The translations under genes were made by a program, and so were the position numbers. From Icerya purchasi (taxonomy: Eukaryota; Arthropoda; Insecta; Hemiptera; Monophlebidae), in contig CM077115.1 of assembly GCA_039619475.1 (NCBI GenBank), positions 105,994,393-106,058,392 of the forward strand: DNA of 64,000 nucleotides, written 5' to 3'. The notes under the pieces are model-generated. The model did no database searches and was not told the DNA's origin. It saw only the letters and a program-made list of their open reading frames with translations. Shown one piece after another: positions 26,937 to 38,929 of the stretch (position 1 is its first letter; each line of letters starts with the position of its first letter).

Positions 26937-27441
26937 GGGTGATTTTTTAAGAGTTAAGTTTTTCAGGTTGGCAGCACTGGTTGGTATTGGCGTCCAAACG
27001 TCGAAAAGTTTTTAGTATACTCTGCCATTTCATCATGGAAAGACTTACAAACGAGCAACGATTGCAAATTGTTGAAATTTATTATCAAAATTCGTGCTCT
27101 GTTAAAAAATGTGCATCGTTTGTATCGATCTGGTGAATCAACAATTCGTGCTGTTATCACCGAATTTCGCACCAAATTTGGTGATAACAGCACGAATTGT
27201 TGATTCACCAGGTCGATTATGACGACCATAATATGGTTGTAACAAACGATGCACATTTTTCACAGAGCACGAATTTTGATAATAAATTTTTCAACAATTT
27301 GCAATCGTTGCTCGTTTGTGTAAGTCTCTTTCCATGATGAAATGGCAGAGTATACTGAAAACTTTTCACTTTGACAGATGACGTTTGGACGCCAATACCA
27401 ACCAGTGCTGCCAACCTGAAAAACTTAACTCTTAAAAAATC

Positions 27442-27445
<4 letters not shown>
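26937..27445. mobile_element. Palindromic mariner-derived foldback element
   Basis: The whole 509-bp element is a near-perfect palindrome flanked by TA. The left end GGGTGATTTTTTAAGAGTTA and the reverse complement of the right end agree, and the arms (about 230 bp) continue through GGTTGGCAGCACTGG. The loop is only about 20 bp near 27165-27185. The left arm carries the beginning of a mariner transposase: the plus strand from 27036 encodes MERLTNEQRLQIVEIYYQN and then a CSVKK-like stretch; the right arm carries the same on the minus strand. It is therefore a mariner 5' end duplicated in inverted orientation, non-coding as a whole. It sits between two (TA)n tracts. Confidence 0.85.

Positions 27446-27447
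<2 letters not shown>

Positions 27448-27495
<48 letters not shown>
27448..27495. repeat. (TA)n microsatellite
   Basis: Directly visible TA tract at the right border of the foldback element. Confidence 0.9.
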
Positions 27496-27872
27496 GAGCC
27501 ACACAAATGTGAATTTAGTTATAAATTAATCTATATTGATTTAGACCAAATAACGTTTTTAATTTTTTGCCTGTTCAATAATTTCCTCTAAAGATTCAGA
27601 ATAGTAGGAAAAAATTATCTATCACTCTGTTTCGATGAAAATTATTTCGTAAATAAAACTACTCTATTCAATTAGATTTCACTTTTATTTTCGAATATAA
27701 ACAAAAAATGATTGTAACTATATTATAAAACAAACGAAACAAAAATAAAACTCTGGATTACAACGTAAATTTAAAAAAAAAAAACCCAATAACATCGGAA
27801 TCCTTTTTAGATTTCGAATAAAGTAAACAGAATTAACGAATATCGCAGGAAAGAATTAGACCCGAACTAATG
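27496..27872. other. Probable 3' UTR and flank of the 27873 exon
   Basis: No coding signal. A minus-strand AATAAA (TTTATT at 27684-27689) lies about 185 bases past the stop at 27873 and is a candidate poly(A) signal. Confidence 0.45.
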
Positions 27873-28795
27873 TTAACCATCGGTGATAAAATTATGGATT
27901 TCACGGAAATGTCCCAACAGCGCCTTTTTAGTCGAAAAATTTGATCGGCATTTTGTACAAATATACCGTAACGACTTCGAACAATCAGTTTTGCAATGAT
28001 AATTTTTCTCCGCTATAGAACTAAATACCTCATCACGTTCATTAGATAACGATCCATTGAACGAAAAATTTTTACCGCTGACGGAAGAACCGACTATCGA
28101 CGTTGAAAACAGTTCGTTAGAACTCTTGTCGGACTTTCTTCGATCCGAGTCGTTAAAAAGTTCTTTATCCGAACCGGAACAGTGAGTCCAACTCAGTGAT
28201 TTTCTCGATTCTGAACTTAACTCGGCTCTCGGGAACGGAGAATAACGACAATTTAAAGTTCGGCCGTTTTTCGTTCCGCCGGATGCGGAACTGGTGGACT
28301 TTTCTTTCGTGCGTTCGATGCTATCGGTTGAAATGACAGCGGCGTCACTACTATCGTTAAAAGTTCCCGAAATAACGCGACTGCTATCGAATGAGCGTTT
28401 GCTATCGCTCGAGTTGTTTCTTTTCGAAACAAACAAATCGACCGATACATCGCCGCTATTGCTGTCGGTAAAATTACTATTCCGGAATTCGTACGAAGTC
28501 CGGCCGCGTCGTTGGAATTTATTATTTCCTCGAGCCGACTGATTAGAACGATCCGATTGTTCGTATTTACCACCGGCCGAGTTTATGTCGTTATGACCGC
28601 GCCGCCGACGACTCTTCCGACTGCGGCCGTGGAAGTTCGCATTATTGTCCGAATCGCACTTGCTGACGGTCGTTCTTGCACAGAACGGCGATGACTGCTG
28701 CCACCGGAACCCTCGCTGAGCAATACCGTATCTCTTTTGTTCCGCCGTCTTTAACAAACTCCTGCTACGATGAATCTTCCACGACGTTACGGCTC
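27873..28795 (-). CDS. lola: lola alternative terminal exon, Ser/Asn/Arg-rich with one C2H2 finger
   Basis: Open exon of 306 residues. The acceptor CATTTTAG gives a start at 28795 with GA then GCC GTA ACG, in the shared phase. The first 270 residues are polar and low-complexity (Ser, Asn, Asp, Arg; RKSRRRRG near residue 60, many SSD and SNE repeats). Near the C terminus YHCKTDC followed by SKSLRYI stands where finger 1 should be but lacks the His and last Cys in register. A single finger follows at about 279-300: CTKC...H-FREI-H, with contact residues T, K, A, G. It ends NFITDG. GC-richer composition and a 900-bp open frame in AT-rich DNA support real coding. It may bind DNA weakly, or act by protein contacts. 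Confidence 0.85.
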
Positions 28796-30460
28796 CTAAA
28801 ATGTAGACAGTGCCAACGTTAGCGCGAAATAAGATAAGTAAGAACATAACTTGTTTAGGACGATAAATTAATCGACACCGATAAAACGCAACGCATTCCT
28901 GGAGATTCGCTTAGTATCCGCCATACAACCGTACAATCACTGAAAACAGAAGCAAATGATCCACACAATCTGATCTACAGTATAGGGCGCAGAAAAAAAC
29001 ATTTAAAGGCAACTGTGGCTGTTAAAAATGTTACATGCCCCAGGCCCGCATTGATATGCCGCCATTTTTGTAATATATGTACACCGTCGACGGATTTCGA
29101 TAATAATTTTTAAAGTCAAAATCAACATTTTTACATATGCATGATAGACTTACTTTAACTACGATAAAATTATATTATTCTTCGATACATAAAATCGTAG
29201 GATTTTATCGTTAACAGGAAACCTCATCATCAATTTCGACTTTTAAGCGACCGGAAAATAAAAATGTTTGGGTGCAGGCGCCTTCTAAATTTTAGCAACC
29301 TTTTAAATGTTGGCGCCCCTGAGATGTTGCCGTCCTAGGCCCAGGCATCACGGGCCTAGGCCTAAATCCGCCACCGGTAATCCCGCCGTCAGCAAAATTT
29401 CCTGAATTCTTGCGCGAGTCCCAAACAGTGGCTCATCTAGAAGATTAATCGTTTCGTAAATTGAACAACCGTCATTGTAAGCGAAATTCTCAAGTGCAAG
29501 GGGAAAAATATATCAGTTTCGGATTTACTGCGTTCGAAACGGAATTAAAAATCTAATTTTATTTACTAGAACGGGAAGGAGGGACGATATTCCACTTTTT
29601 TACAGATAAGGTTAGTTACCAAAAAACAAAAAAAAGAAAGGAACACCGAACAGGACACGTTTAATTGATGGGGTCTCTTGAAATATCTGATTTTGACCCG
29701 GGCTATTTTTGTCGACTAATTTGAAACTCCCCTCCAGTCGCGATTCTCGGCTACGGTAAGATACCACCGTCTGGTATATTTATTTTATACGAAGGATACA
29801 GTCCTCAGTCAGCGGTCAAAGCTACAACGTTCCACCAAAAACACGCTCTCCCCTGGTTTCTCTAACGATACCGTCGTAACAATTTCAACGAAATGGCATT
29901 AATTAATTTTTTTTTGTATCTCTTTTTTTCTGGTGGCTCTTCCAAGAATATCCGATCTGCGCAGCATCCAGTCGATATTTTTCATTTTAAAGTTCATCCG
30001 CATTTCAAAAGAATTTTTCAATATTAAAATTCTTATTGAAAGGAATTGGGCCCAATATTCTCTTTAGGTCCACAATATAGGCTTAATACATTGTGAACTT
30101 TTCACAATACACGATAGCTTATCAAGAATATGTGGAATTGCTTTACTTTTTAACCGCATAACAGCGGACTGAAATATTACACGCCCCCGTGATAAGCTTA
30201 CGATACAAATGAGGAATAAGCAAAAGTTCCTCATCAAAATTTGTACAACGTTCCGTAACAAAAAATACAGCTAAACGCAAATATGGTTTTAAATATTTTA
30301 CTCCGATAAATAAATAAACACATTACTTACACCGAAAACACGCGTAAAAAGTCAAAAAAAAAAAAAAAAACAACAAAAAAACTAACAGAAATGATGTGAT
30401 TATTTTTAATGAAAACTTTTTTATCTCGTTATGCGTTTCGTTTTTGTATTTGTTTTTTTT
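28796..30460. other. Intron with repeat-like GC patches
   Basis: At about 29000-29390 there are blocks such as GCCTAGGCC and AATCCGCC-type motifs that look like a decayed interspersed repeat, though I cannot assign a family. No exon or transposase motif was found. Frames near 30064-30261 have no recognisable domain. Confidence 0.45.
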
Positions 30461-30657
30461 TTACATGGAACATATCTTGTGAACTAATCCGAGATGTGTT
30501 CTTAAATGAATTCGGTCGGAAAACGATTCGTCGCATATAATACATTTAAATTGAACACGTTTGATAGGTTTTTGGTAAAACAGCCGGCGTTGGTTTAAAA
30601 ACAAAGGTCTGTTACTCCTCCGGTTACCGATTCCAACGATCTTCCGTCGACGGTAAC
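30461..30657 (-). CDS. lola: lola alternative terminal exon reduced to one C2H2 finger
   Basis: Terminal exon of 64 residues with no in-frame stop. The acceptor TTTCAAG is followed by GT TAC CGT, so the start is 30657 in phase 1, the same signature as its neighbours at 32-46 kb. The N-terminal half has LNQRRLFYQK where relatives have LNNCGRLYKYK: both Cys are gone and about ten residues including the MMLH His are deleted, without breaking the frame. Finger 2 is intact: CIIC...H-LGLV-H, contact residues D, I, H, T, after VQFK. It ends HKICSM. It looks like a two-finger exon that lost finger 1 by an in-frame deletion. It could still be functional or be an early stage of decay. Confidence 0.8.
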
Positions 30658-31154
30658 CTTGAAATTAAATGAGTAGGTCATTATTAAATATGTAAAAACT
30701 AATTTCATTGCAGCAGCTACACACGCTAGTTTAAATCCTACACTTATGCTGGTACACGGCATGCGGTACCAACACAGAAAATGCATTCGCCCGTGAGAAA
30801 ATCTCTGCAGACACAACGTAATCAAAATTATAAACGATTTTAATGCATATATAAGTAAGTCGAATTTTGGTATTTAAAGAAAAAGCACCTACAAAAGTAA
30901 AGCGAGTACAAAGACTTATATGGTCTAAAGTGCAAACAGTGTTATCGTATTATTAATTAGGAAAAGGATGTCGAATACATAAATCATTGACATATGTTCT
31001 GATGTTTCTAAAGATTTAAGTCAGTAACTTCGTTTGTAAAATAAATAAGCGATATATATAAATATAAACGGGATCCTGATTACATTGAAGAAAAAGAATA
31101 TTTTGTAATACAAACATACATTTTACACATCGTACGCACGTGTACTATATATTT

Positions 31155-31227
<73 letters not shown>

Positions 31228-32008
31228 ATATGTATGTATGTATGTATGTATGTATGAAATCAAGTAAACGAAAAAATATGTCGAGAACTGAATGGAATGT
31301 AAATGACGCTGGAGAATTGTATTATAAATTTAAAAGTTTAGGTAAAATCTGTTTATAAGAAAGAGAAATAAATCGTTCCTTCATAAATGAATCCATAAAG
31401 TAGCAGTTGCAGGTTTCGTTGACATTTTTTTTCTCTTCTTTTCTCTTATTTAATACCGAATTATTAATACATACTTATTTTTATTATAATTAATTTAAAA
31501 AAAATATCACTTTCTGCAGAAGGGTCGAAATAGATTAAATTAAAAAATCTTTTTGTATACTAAAGGATATATAAAGTTTAGGGTTTTCACTTAAGCTAAG
31601 AAGATTAAACTCATTCCCTCTCCCACAAACTAGACCATTTCAATAGTACCAGGATTACAGTCTTTCTCTTTCGCCATGATTAATGTTTTATTCTTCTAAA
31701 TGTCTGAGGAAAAATTACCTTCCCAAATCGGCATCGTGGAATCGCCAAGTACCAACGTTAGTTGGAAGCTATAGCTGAAGGAATGAAAAAAATAACAAAA
31801 AAGTTACGAATTTTATGCAGTGAAAAAAATTTATTTTTTCATATACACACATACTACAATGTTCGACCAACATTCGGAAATAAAAAATTATACAAAATAA
31901 TAAAAAATTCTGCATGTCAATCAGAAAAACATGGTCCGACCGCATATTAGACAATTAAAAAAATCCAGAAATTACGGAAAAAAATAGTTTAACTATCTTT
32001 TTCCATTT
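30658..32008. other. Intron and probable 3' UTR of the 32009 exon
   Basis: Includes a compound CT/TA/TG/TATG microsatellite at 31154-31256. A minus-strand AATAAA (TTTATT at 31830-31835) is about 175 bases past the stop at 32009. No other coding signal. Confidence 0.5.
31154..31256. repeat. Compound (CT)n(TA)n(TATG)n microsatellite
   Basis: Directly visible adjacent runs of CT, TA, TG and TATG units. The short open frame across it is an artefact. Confidence 0.95.
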
Positions 32009-32241
32009 TCATTTCAAACACATCTTGTGGACGACTCCGATATGATTTTTCAAATTACCCCGTTCATAAAACGCTTTGCTACAATAACTACACTTAAACT
32101 GAGGATCTTTACCGCATTTGTAGTTGTAATGTAACATCATACTTTGTTTATACTTGTATAAACGACCGCAGTTATTCAAACAAGCAAATGACGGTGCACT
32201 GCGTTTGTCACCGGTTCGAGTGATATCCGTCCCGATGTGAC
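32009..32241 (-). CDS. lola: lola alternative terminal exon (tandem pair, member A)
   Basis: Terminal exon of 76 residues without a start codon at its head. The acceptor TTTTTTCAAG is followed by GT CAC ATC GGG, so it starts at 32241 in phase 1. Linker HIGTDITRTGDK; finger 1 CLNNC, GRLYKYKQSMML, H, C; linker GKDPQFK; finger 2 CSYC...H-IGVV-H with contact residues E, G, N, N; tail HKMCLK and stop. Its twin lies exactly 1160 bases away at 33169-33401 with similar flanks, so the two arose by tandem duplication. Finger 1 differs at 1 of 23 positions and finger 2 at 12 of 22. Possible poly(A) signal at 31830-31835. Confidence 0.92.
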
Positions 32242-33168
32242 CTTGAAAAAATGAAAATTAAAAAAAAAAAAAAAATTAAAAAAGCGACAAATATAAAAAC
32301 ATTAACTATTCGATTAGGTTTACACACATCTACTTAACGGTAGTGTGATGATAATATATGTAGCGTTAGCGGTGGAAAAAGAAGAAAAAAAAAAATGAAA
32401 CAAACAATTACGCACACTTTACCATTTTTGGAGCACAAAATCTACCTGATAACGTAACGCAAGCCTAGAAATTAGTTTGTAATAATTGATATTCTATCCA
32501 ACGTCCAGTGCCGCGAACACAAAATGGACCACCCGGATTAGTGGGTTAAGCGAATATGCATGTACCGTAGACAATAGAGAACAGATTGCATAGGTATTCG
32601 AGAAGGTGGCAGCAGAATGTTATCACGAAAAACAACAAAATCGGTAAAGTCACATTTATCATGCTGCTTCCAAGAAGTCAACTTTGAATAAAAGAAAAAA
32701 ACAAAAAAAAAATTTCCAATATCCTGGCGATTAGATTGTTTAAGCGAAAAAACCATTTTTGAAAAAAGTATTTAATTAAACGTTTCCGCTATAAGTGATA
32801 GAAGCAACTTTTACTTTTTGAGAAATTTACTGTCGTTTCCAGTGAAATTAACGTGTTCCATAGTCAGTGTCTCCTCAATGATTCAGAAATTCAAAAGTCC
32901 TCATACATGTAGTATTTTACTCTTTTTTAATACAAATTATTTCTTCGAAAAGTAATTAAAGCAATAATTACAAAATGGGGGATAAACAATTTTTTGGTTC
33001 GATTTTAAAAAAGTGGGTCGTGCAATATAGTTTACCAAAAGTATTAAAGTTAAAAAGAGTTGACTTATACTGAGTTTTTTTAAAAAAAAAAAAAATTAAC
33101 ACGAATCAATATGTATTTCGTATGCGAAAATATAAAAATTTCACAAATCGCATTTTATAAAAAAATTC
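32242..33168. other. Intron between the duplicated exons
   Basis: Contains the upstream flank of member A, which resembles the upstream flank of member B. For example, a CTACCTGAT motif at about 32442-32450 has its counterpart at 33605-33613, and an AATAATTGATATT motif occurs in both. No other coding signal. Confidence 0.55.
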
Positions 33169-33401
33169 CTATTTAATCCATATTTTATGGATAATCCCAA
33201 CGTGCCTGCGCATATGGCTTCGCTCGTAAAAGTGTTTATTGCAATGAGGACATCCGAACTGAGGTTTTTTACCGCATTTGTAATTGTAATGTAACATCAT
33301 ATTTTGTTTATACTTGTATAAACGGCCGCAATTGTTCAAACAAGCAAACGGCAGTCCGTTACTTTTGTCACTGGTTTGAATGATCTCCGTTCCGGTGTGG
33401 C
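33169..33401 (-). CDS. lola: lola alternative terminal exon (tandem pair, member B)
   Basis: Terminal exon of 76 residues without its own start codon. The acceptor TTTTTCAAG is followed by GC CAC ACC GGA, start 33401, phase 1. Linker HTGTEIIQTSDK; finger 1 CLNNC, GRLYKYKQNMML, H, C; linker GKKPQFG; finger 2 CPHC...H-VGII-H with contact residues E, S, H, R; tail HKIWIK. Same length and reading phase as member A (32009-32241). Nearly all change has gathered in finger 2 and the N-terminal linker. The frame is fully open and all eight zinc ligands are present, so both copies look functional. Confidence 0.92.
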
Positions 33402-36342
33402 CTTGAAAAAGTGTATTTCAAAAAAAAAAAAAAAAAAAAAAAAAAAGGTAAAGAAATATTAACAATTAAATTTATACGCTTATATATCTATGTAATAGTA
33501 ATGTAAGATGATAAACATAATAGCGAGAAGGAAAGGGAAAGAAAAAAAAGAAAAAAAGTTACTAAATCTCCATCACTTCTAGAGTATTCTAGAGTACATA
33601 AAATCTACCTGATGGGAGTAATGTAGTGCTGGAAATTGGTTTTGTAATAATTGATATTTCAGCACCATCTGTAATTAGTGTGCAGTAGCTTTTTCGCAAT
33701 AAAAAGTTCAATATAGCATAGCAAAGTAACGTAGAAACTTTTCGACGTAATCAATATTTCGCCGGTTAATCTGCTCCGGCGGGAGCTTTGTTGCGAGGAG
33801 CTGATTTTAGAACGTCTCTGAACGAGAATTAATTTTTGAAGAAGCATTTCAAGAATATAAAATGTTCTCACGTTAAGTTATTACAATCATTGTACATGTT
33901 GAGTGTTATTACAATTATTGTACATTCTAAGTGTTATCACAATCCTTATACCCCATGAATAGTTTCAGCTGGGTAATGAGCACAGTATATTTATAACCGA
34001 CTATTTTAAATCTTTTTTATCATATGTTCGGCGTTTTTCAATTATTATCACAATACCAATTGAATTTTCATTTTAAAATATTTCAAATTCATTTTTTTTT
34101 TTTTTTTTTGTACAATTCCGTTAGCATAATCACTAAGGGAAGTTTTTTTGAGCGACTATTTTACATTTTGATGTCATATTTATGGTTTCCCGCCGATTAC
34201 TCTCGTTCGTATTGCAATTAAAGGATTTATTACAGATTTAAATTCGGCTAAAAAAATTAATTTAATATATTACTGTTAGTGATTTCCGATTCTTGATCCA
34301 TGAATGTGCGCTATCAGTAGTTGATTTTATTGCGTGTGAATGTAGTGCATCATCATATTTTGATTGCGAATATAATCGCGTTTCGGATGTAATGAAGTAG
34401 TATTTATTTATTATAAGATTCGATGTAAAACTGTAGCGTTACCGTTATAATAAAGCTCACAAAATGCATATTTTGCCGCTAGAGGGGGCATGTTAATCAG
34501 TTGGAAATTTACAGGAATTTCTATTATGTTCTGGCTTAAATTATTACTACTACTAACTACCATTATTTATTTTATTACGAGTATAATTAAAGATATATTT
34601 AATGAAAAGGCCCCCACGATACTTTTGAATTAGTCAGCAAGTGCAATTAAAACCTCTAATTTCGAAAAAAAAAAAAAAACGGCATTTTATAAGGTAAATA
34701 AAATGATGCGTATCACTCTGGATCCGTTGACGTAGGCGAGAAAGTCCGGCATTTCTTTCGTGAATTACTTCGGCAGCTTTGCTAAATCTTTGTCAGACAG
34801 AGATGTCCGTAATATTATGATCTTTCATTTCTTCGTTTCAATAGGGCGGTGATAAAATCCGGGAAAGGGGGGTCAACACAAGATCAGACACATCTATACC
34901 ACGATTGAACTTTGAACTTGAAACTTTCGGATCGAGTTGGTTCAGATTATTCTCTTTTTCAGCAGTCAGTCAGTCAGCCATCGTTTTTGAATCTTTTCTC
35001 TTATGACGGAGGACCGCTTTCTTCCACCGATCGCACAGAGGAGCCTCTAACCGCTTAACAGCATGCTACTGGCCTCGCGGCGGACACGCTATCATTAATG
35101 AATACTCACGATTTTACAATTACGAACTTTGTTTTATTTGTTCCTATTTCGTTTTATTATCCCCTATTTTATAAATTATTTATTATTCGCGTCAAATGGA
35201 AGCGTGTTTTTAATTAATTCACGGGGTCGTAAGTGGGGACTGACTAAACCGTCGCGAAAGGGAAGCACAGAAACTATAAGAGAAACAAGGTCAGCTAAGC
35301 ACTATGCTTCATGCGCAGTCAAAGATACATTTACGTAATATTCGACACAAATATTATTCCTTGTTTCGTAATTGTAACAATATCGTATATAACATCACGC
35401 GATGTTTAAAAATGTATGTATATATATATATATATATATATTTACGACCGCTAAAAACATTACAAGTGTTGATAATAATTCAAGAGAGTTTCGTCAAGAT
35501 ACTGAAATATTACAGTTTCATTACTTTCAAATTTTATTATTTTACCTGATTATAATAAAAAAATTACGTACCCCCGTTGTGGTACACGGAGCAATATGAC
35601 GAGTACGATTTCTTTAAAAAAAATATATATATATAAAATATTAATAAAAAATGCGCAAACAATTATCACATACGCAGATAATCAAAATAAAAGAAACTTA
35701 ATACATCACATAATAAACGCGCCAAAAAACACGAATAAAAAATAAATGAATACTTCGCATGAGGAGCTAAACCAAATTCATCCTCATTGCACATATAGAA
35801 AATTGCGAGCCTGCAACTTGTTAAATACGGCCATCTATAGAGGAAATAAGAAGAAAACAAAAAAGACATCCAGCGAAATATATATCATTACGAGTGCGGG
35901 GGTTTAAAAAGGGTACTTGGTCGCTTATTAATAACCCCTAATCGGCTTCTCATTGTTAACGGAATTGTTAAATATAATTCTTCATTTCAAAGCAATATCG
36001 TGGACATCGTAAAATAGGGTGGTCTCTTTTTAATTCGGAAAAACCAGATGTCCCTATTATTATTATTATTATTATGTAGTCTCTTAATTGTTATCGGATA
36101 TATTAAACTTCGCCCCACTGCGTTAAAAAAAAAAATCCCTTCTATACTTTCCCATTTAAAAAAAAAAAAAAAAAAAAAAACATATCTTCCGGTAATGCGA
36201 ATAACAGTTTATTCGCATTTATATCGATCTCTACTCCAGTTAGACACCATCGGCACAATTTTAATTTCTAGAAAGAAGAAAAAAAACAACGATCGATAAA
36301 AATTACCTACATTTGTTCAATATTTCCTATTTATGCTTCAAC

Positions 36343-36376
<34 letters not shown>

Positions 36377-36551
36377 GCACACACACACACACATATATAT
36401 ATATATGAACGTTAAGATAAAACTTTAGGAACGAAAAGCATCAAATTAAAAGAAGTCACGCATAAGTGGCGATTAATATTACTAAAATATTAAAACATTC
36501 GTTTCTAACAATTTGCGTTCGCTTATCTAATATCTTTAAACGAGCAATTCT

Positions 36552-36585
<34 letters not shown>

Positions 36586-36739
36586 TGCTATCTCGAAAAC
36601 GGCTCTAACGATTTGGATGAAATTTTCACACTAGGTGTATTTTGGGTCAAGAAATTGATCTGGCAAGTTCAAATCCATGGAAAAATTCGATTTCGCGAGT
36701 TTTTTATGATTTTTAATATTTTTAGTATGATACAAATCA

Positions 36740-36853
36740 GGGTTGGTGGCGCGATCTATCGGCTTATGCTACGATAGTGTCTTTCAGTACGGGTCGGTGG
36801 CGCGATCTATCGGCTTATGCTACGATAGTGTCTTTTAGTATGGGTCGGTGGCG
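36740..36853. repeat. 51-bp tandem repeat, 2.2 copies
   Basis: Two full units begin at 36740 and 36791 with GG(T/C)CGGTGGCGCGATCTAT-type sequence and a third starts at 36842. Upstream, TATCTCGAAAACGGCTCTAA (from about 36590) resembles a motif frequent inside insect interspersed repeats. The unit is nearly identical between copies, so the duplication is recent. Confidence 0.85.
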
Positions 36854-37703
36854 TCAATACTGGTAGTACAAAGCAATAAAAAATATGGTAGGCAAAACAT
36901 GCGAGCGGGTAATTCCAGATACCTGGAAACGGCGAGGAACGAATAGACAAAAAAAAGGCATCGGTCTTGGCTTTCAGCCGATCAGCGGGCGGTCACATAA
37001 TGGCGGTTCGAAAATCATGCGCTACACATGCAATAAAAATATATAGGAGTATATAACAAAAAACAGAAACATCCTAACAAACAGTCCATTTCTTTTTTTT
37101 TTTTCTGTGTTAATTTTATATTTAAATAATAAAAAAAAAAACGCTTTTTAATAGCTACTAAACAAAAAAAGAAAATCGGTTAATAAACAAACGAGGACTT
37201 TACCTCTTTATATGTATATATTAAATGTTTTGCGTATTTATACTCGTATATTTGTTTGTGAATGTGAATTACTGAGAATATGTTGTGCACATTTTAGAAA
37301 CCCCCTTATGTGCAGTGTACCCTTATTATATTTTGCAATGATTTAGTCGGAAATTTTTTCAAATTGGTTGTAAAACAGCTGATAACAGGTAAAATTACAA
37401 GATGCTTTTTATTTGTTTTTATAACGAATAAACCGATAGATAAAGCTGACGACGATCCTACAGGCCTAAAATTTAATTTTTCTAATAAAAAAGGTATAAA
37501 AATATATTCATAGTAGTCATTGAAAACATTTTCCAACCATCCGGAAAGTGAATTGGAAGGACCTCTACATTATTGTTGCGTTCAGTATTGAAAAGCGAAC
37601 TATGGAAAGAGGCTTTAAATTCATAAATTAGTTTTATAAATATTTTATGTTTTGTGAATATGTATAAGATTAAAATAAAGTTTAAAAGTTACAAAAAAAA
37701 ATT

Positions 37704-37730
37704 CCGAGCAAAGCTCGGTCGCCCAGGTAC
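37704..37730. repeat. Hairpin motif of an interspersed repeat end
   Basis: CCGAGC-AAA-GCTCGG forms a perfect 6-bp stem, followed by TCGCCCAGGTAC. Such hairpins with this 3' sequence recur at the ends of repeats in arthropod genomes and recall Helitron termini. The matching 5' end was not located, so class and extent are uncertain. Confidence 0.4.
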
Positions 37731-38716
37731 TTATTTAAAAAATGAGCAGATAAAAATTCAAAAGTTACATTAGCTGCACCAATCAGCATCGAAAGATCTA
37801 TTTACCTGTTAACAGTTCGGAAGGGGGTACAGCGTCATTGAGGAATCAAAGTACGTTTGCTTTCATCGATATCGCATACCTGAGACGATAAAACACTTTT
37901 TTAACCGAATTTTGCCAATGTCTCGACGACCCAGTTTTAAAGTTTTTGGTCGTTTCAAGCTAAACACGTTTCTTTTTAAAGTGCGTGCTTCTAAGTCGGC
38001 TTGGAAACTCTTCCGAATACTTGATAAGGCGAGGTTTCTTTTTACGCTTCTTCAAACTACTGGAAAACTTTGAAAATTGCAAATCGAAATATTGGTTTCA
38101 TGAATAATAAATAATATATAAAAAAAAAAAAAAAAAAAAAAAAAACATTTTTTTTACAAATTTTTGTGGCTAGTCCCTCAATGATCCAAAAATGAAATAA
38201 TATTTTTCCTTCGGAGCGCTCTTAAACTTCAACATCAGTACTACTACTTATGAAAAATGCTTTTTTTTTTTTTTTTTCTATTTTTTTTTATATTAAAAAT
38301 GGATAAATATTATTTTTTTAAAATTTATTTTGTAACTCGGGGAAGATTTTTTTATTATTTCACTTTTTAAGGTTGTTTTTTGAAATATTCTATATTATAT
38401 ATTTTTGACGTTTTTTTATACGATTTCTGGTGCGACCTGGCTGCTGTGAAGGTTATGTGCACTGGACTCACGGGGACCGTTTTAAATGTGTTTACGCGGC
38501 ACACGATTTCGAAATTAGTATGTCAGGCTGTTTTTATCGCGTGCATATCTTAAAGAAGCGTTTTTGAACCATCTTATTATATTAAACGTATACCTCTCTA
38601 AAGAGAGAGTTACAAAATGTTGACGCAAACAACAGACACAGACGGTGGTTTTCCCTTTTACTATATCGGCGCACGATAGAGAAACATTTTTGAATGTAAG
38701 TACTTTTTAAATCTCG

Positions 38717-38929
38717 GTGTCATTTTCAAATTTGAGGCGGTCGATAACAATGATTTATACCTCGCAAAAAGACGTAACCGTAACAGTAGCAGACCGAATA
38801 TTCGGCGAATTCCAGAGCGTTCTAGTTGTCCCGAAACCGATTTTAACACTTCTCGATAAATATCCAATCGGGGGCTCTCTAGTTGAGGATGATGTTTTTG
38901 CTGTCCAAAAATTATACAAAACGAATTAG
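38717..38929 (+). pseudogene. Fragment resembling a transposase N-terminal helix-turn-helix
   Basis: Plus-strand open segment of about 70 residues with VTVTVADRIFGEFQ, then a PKPILTLLDKYPIGGSLVEDD-type stretch. This resembles the first HTH of mobile-element proteins, where a (S/T)VT-x-R-x-F-x-x-x-F block is followed by TI-x-x-L-x-x-KF-x-x-TGSV. No catalytic domain follows and no terminal repeats were seen. Likely a relic; the family is uncertain. Confidence 0.4.
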
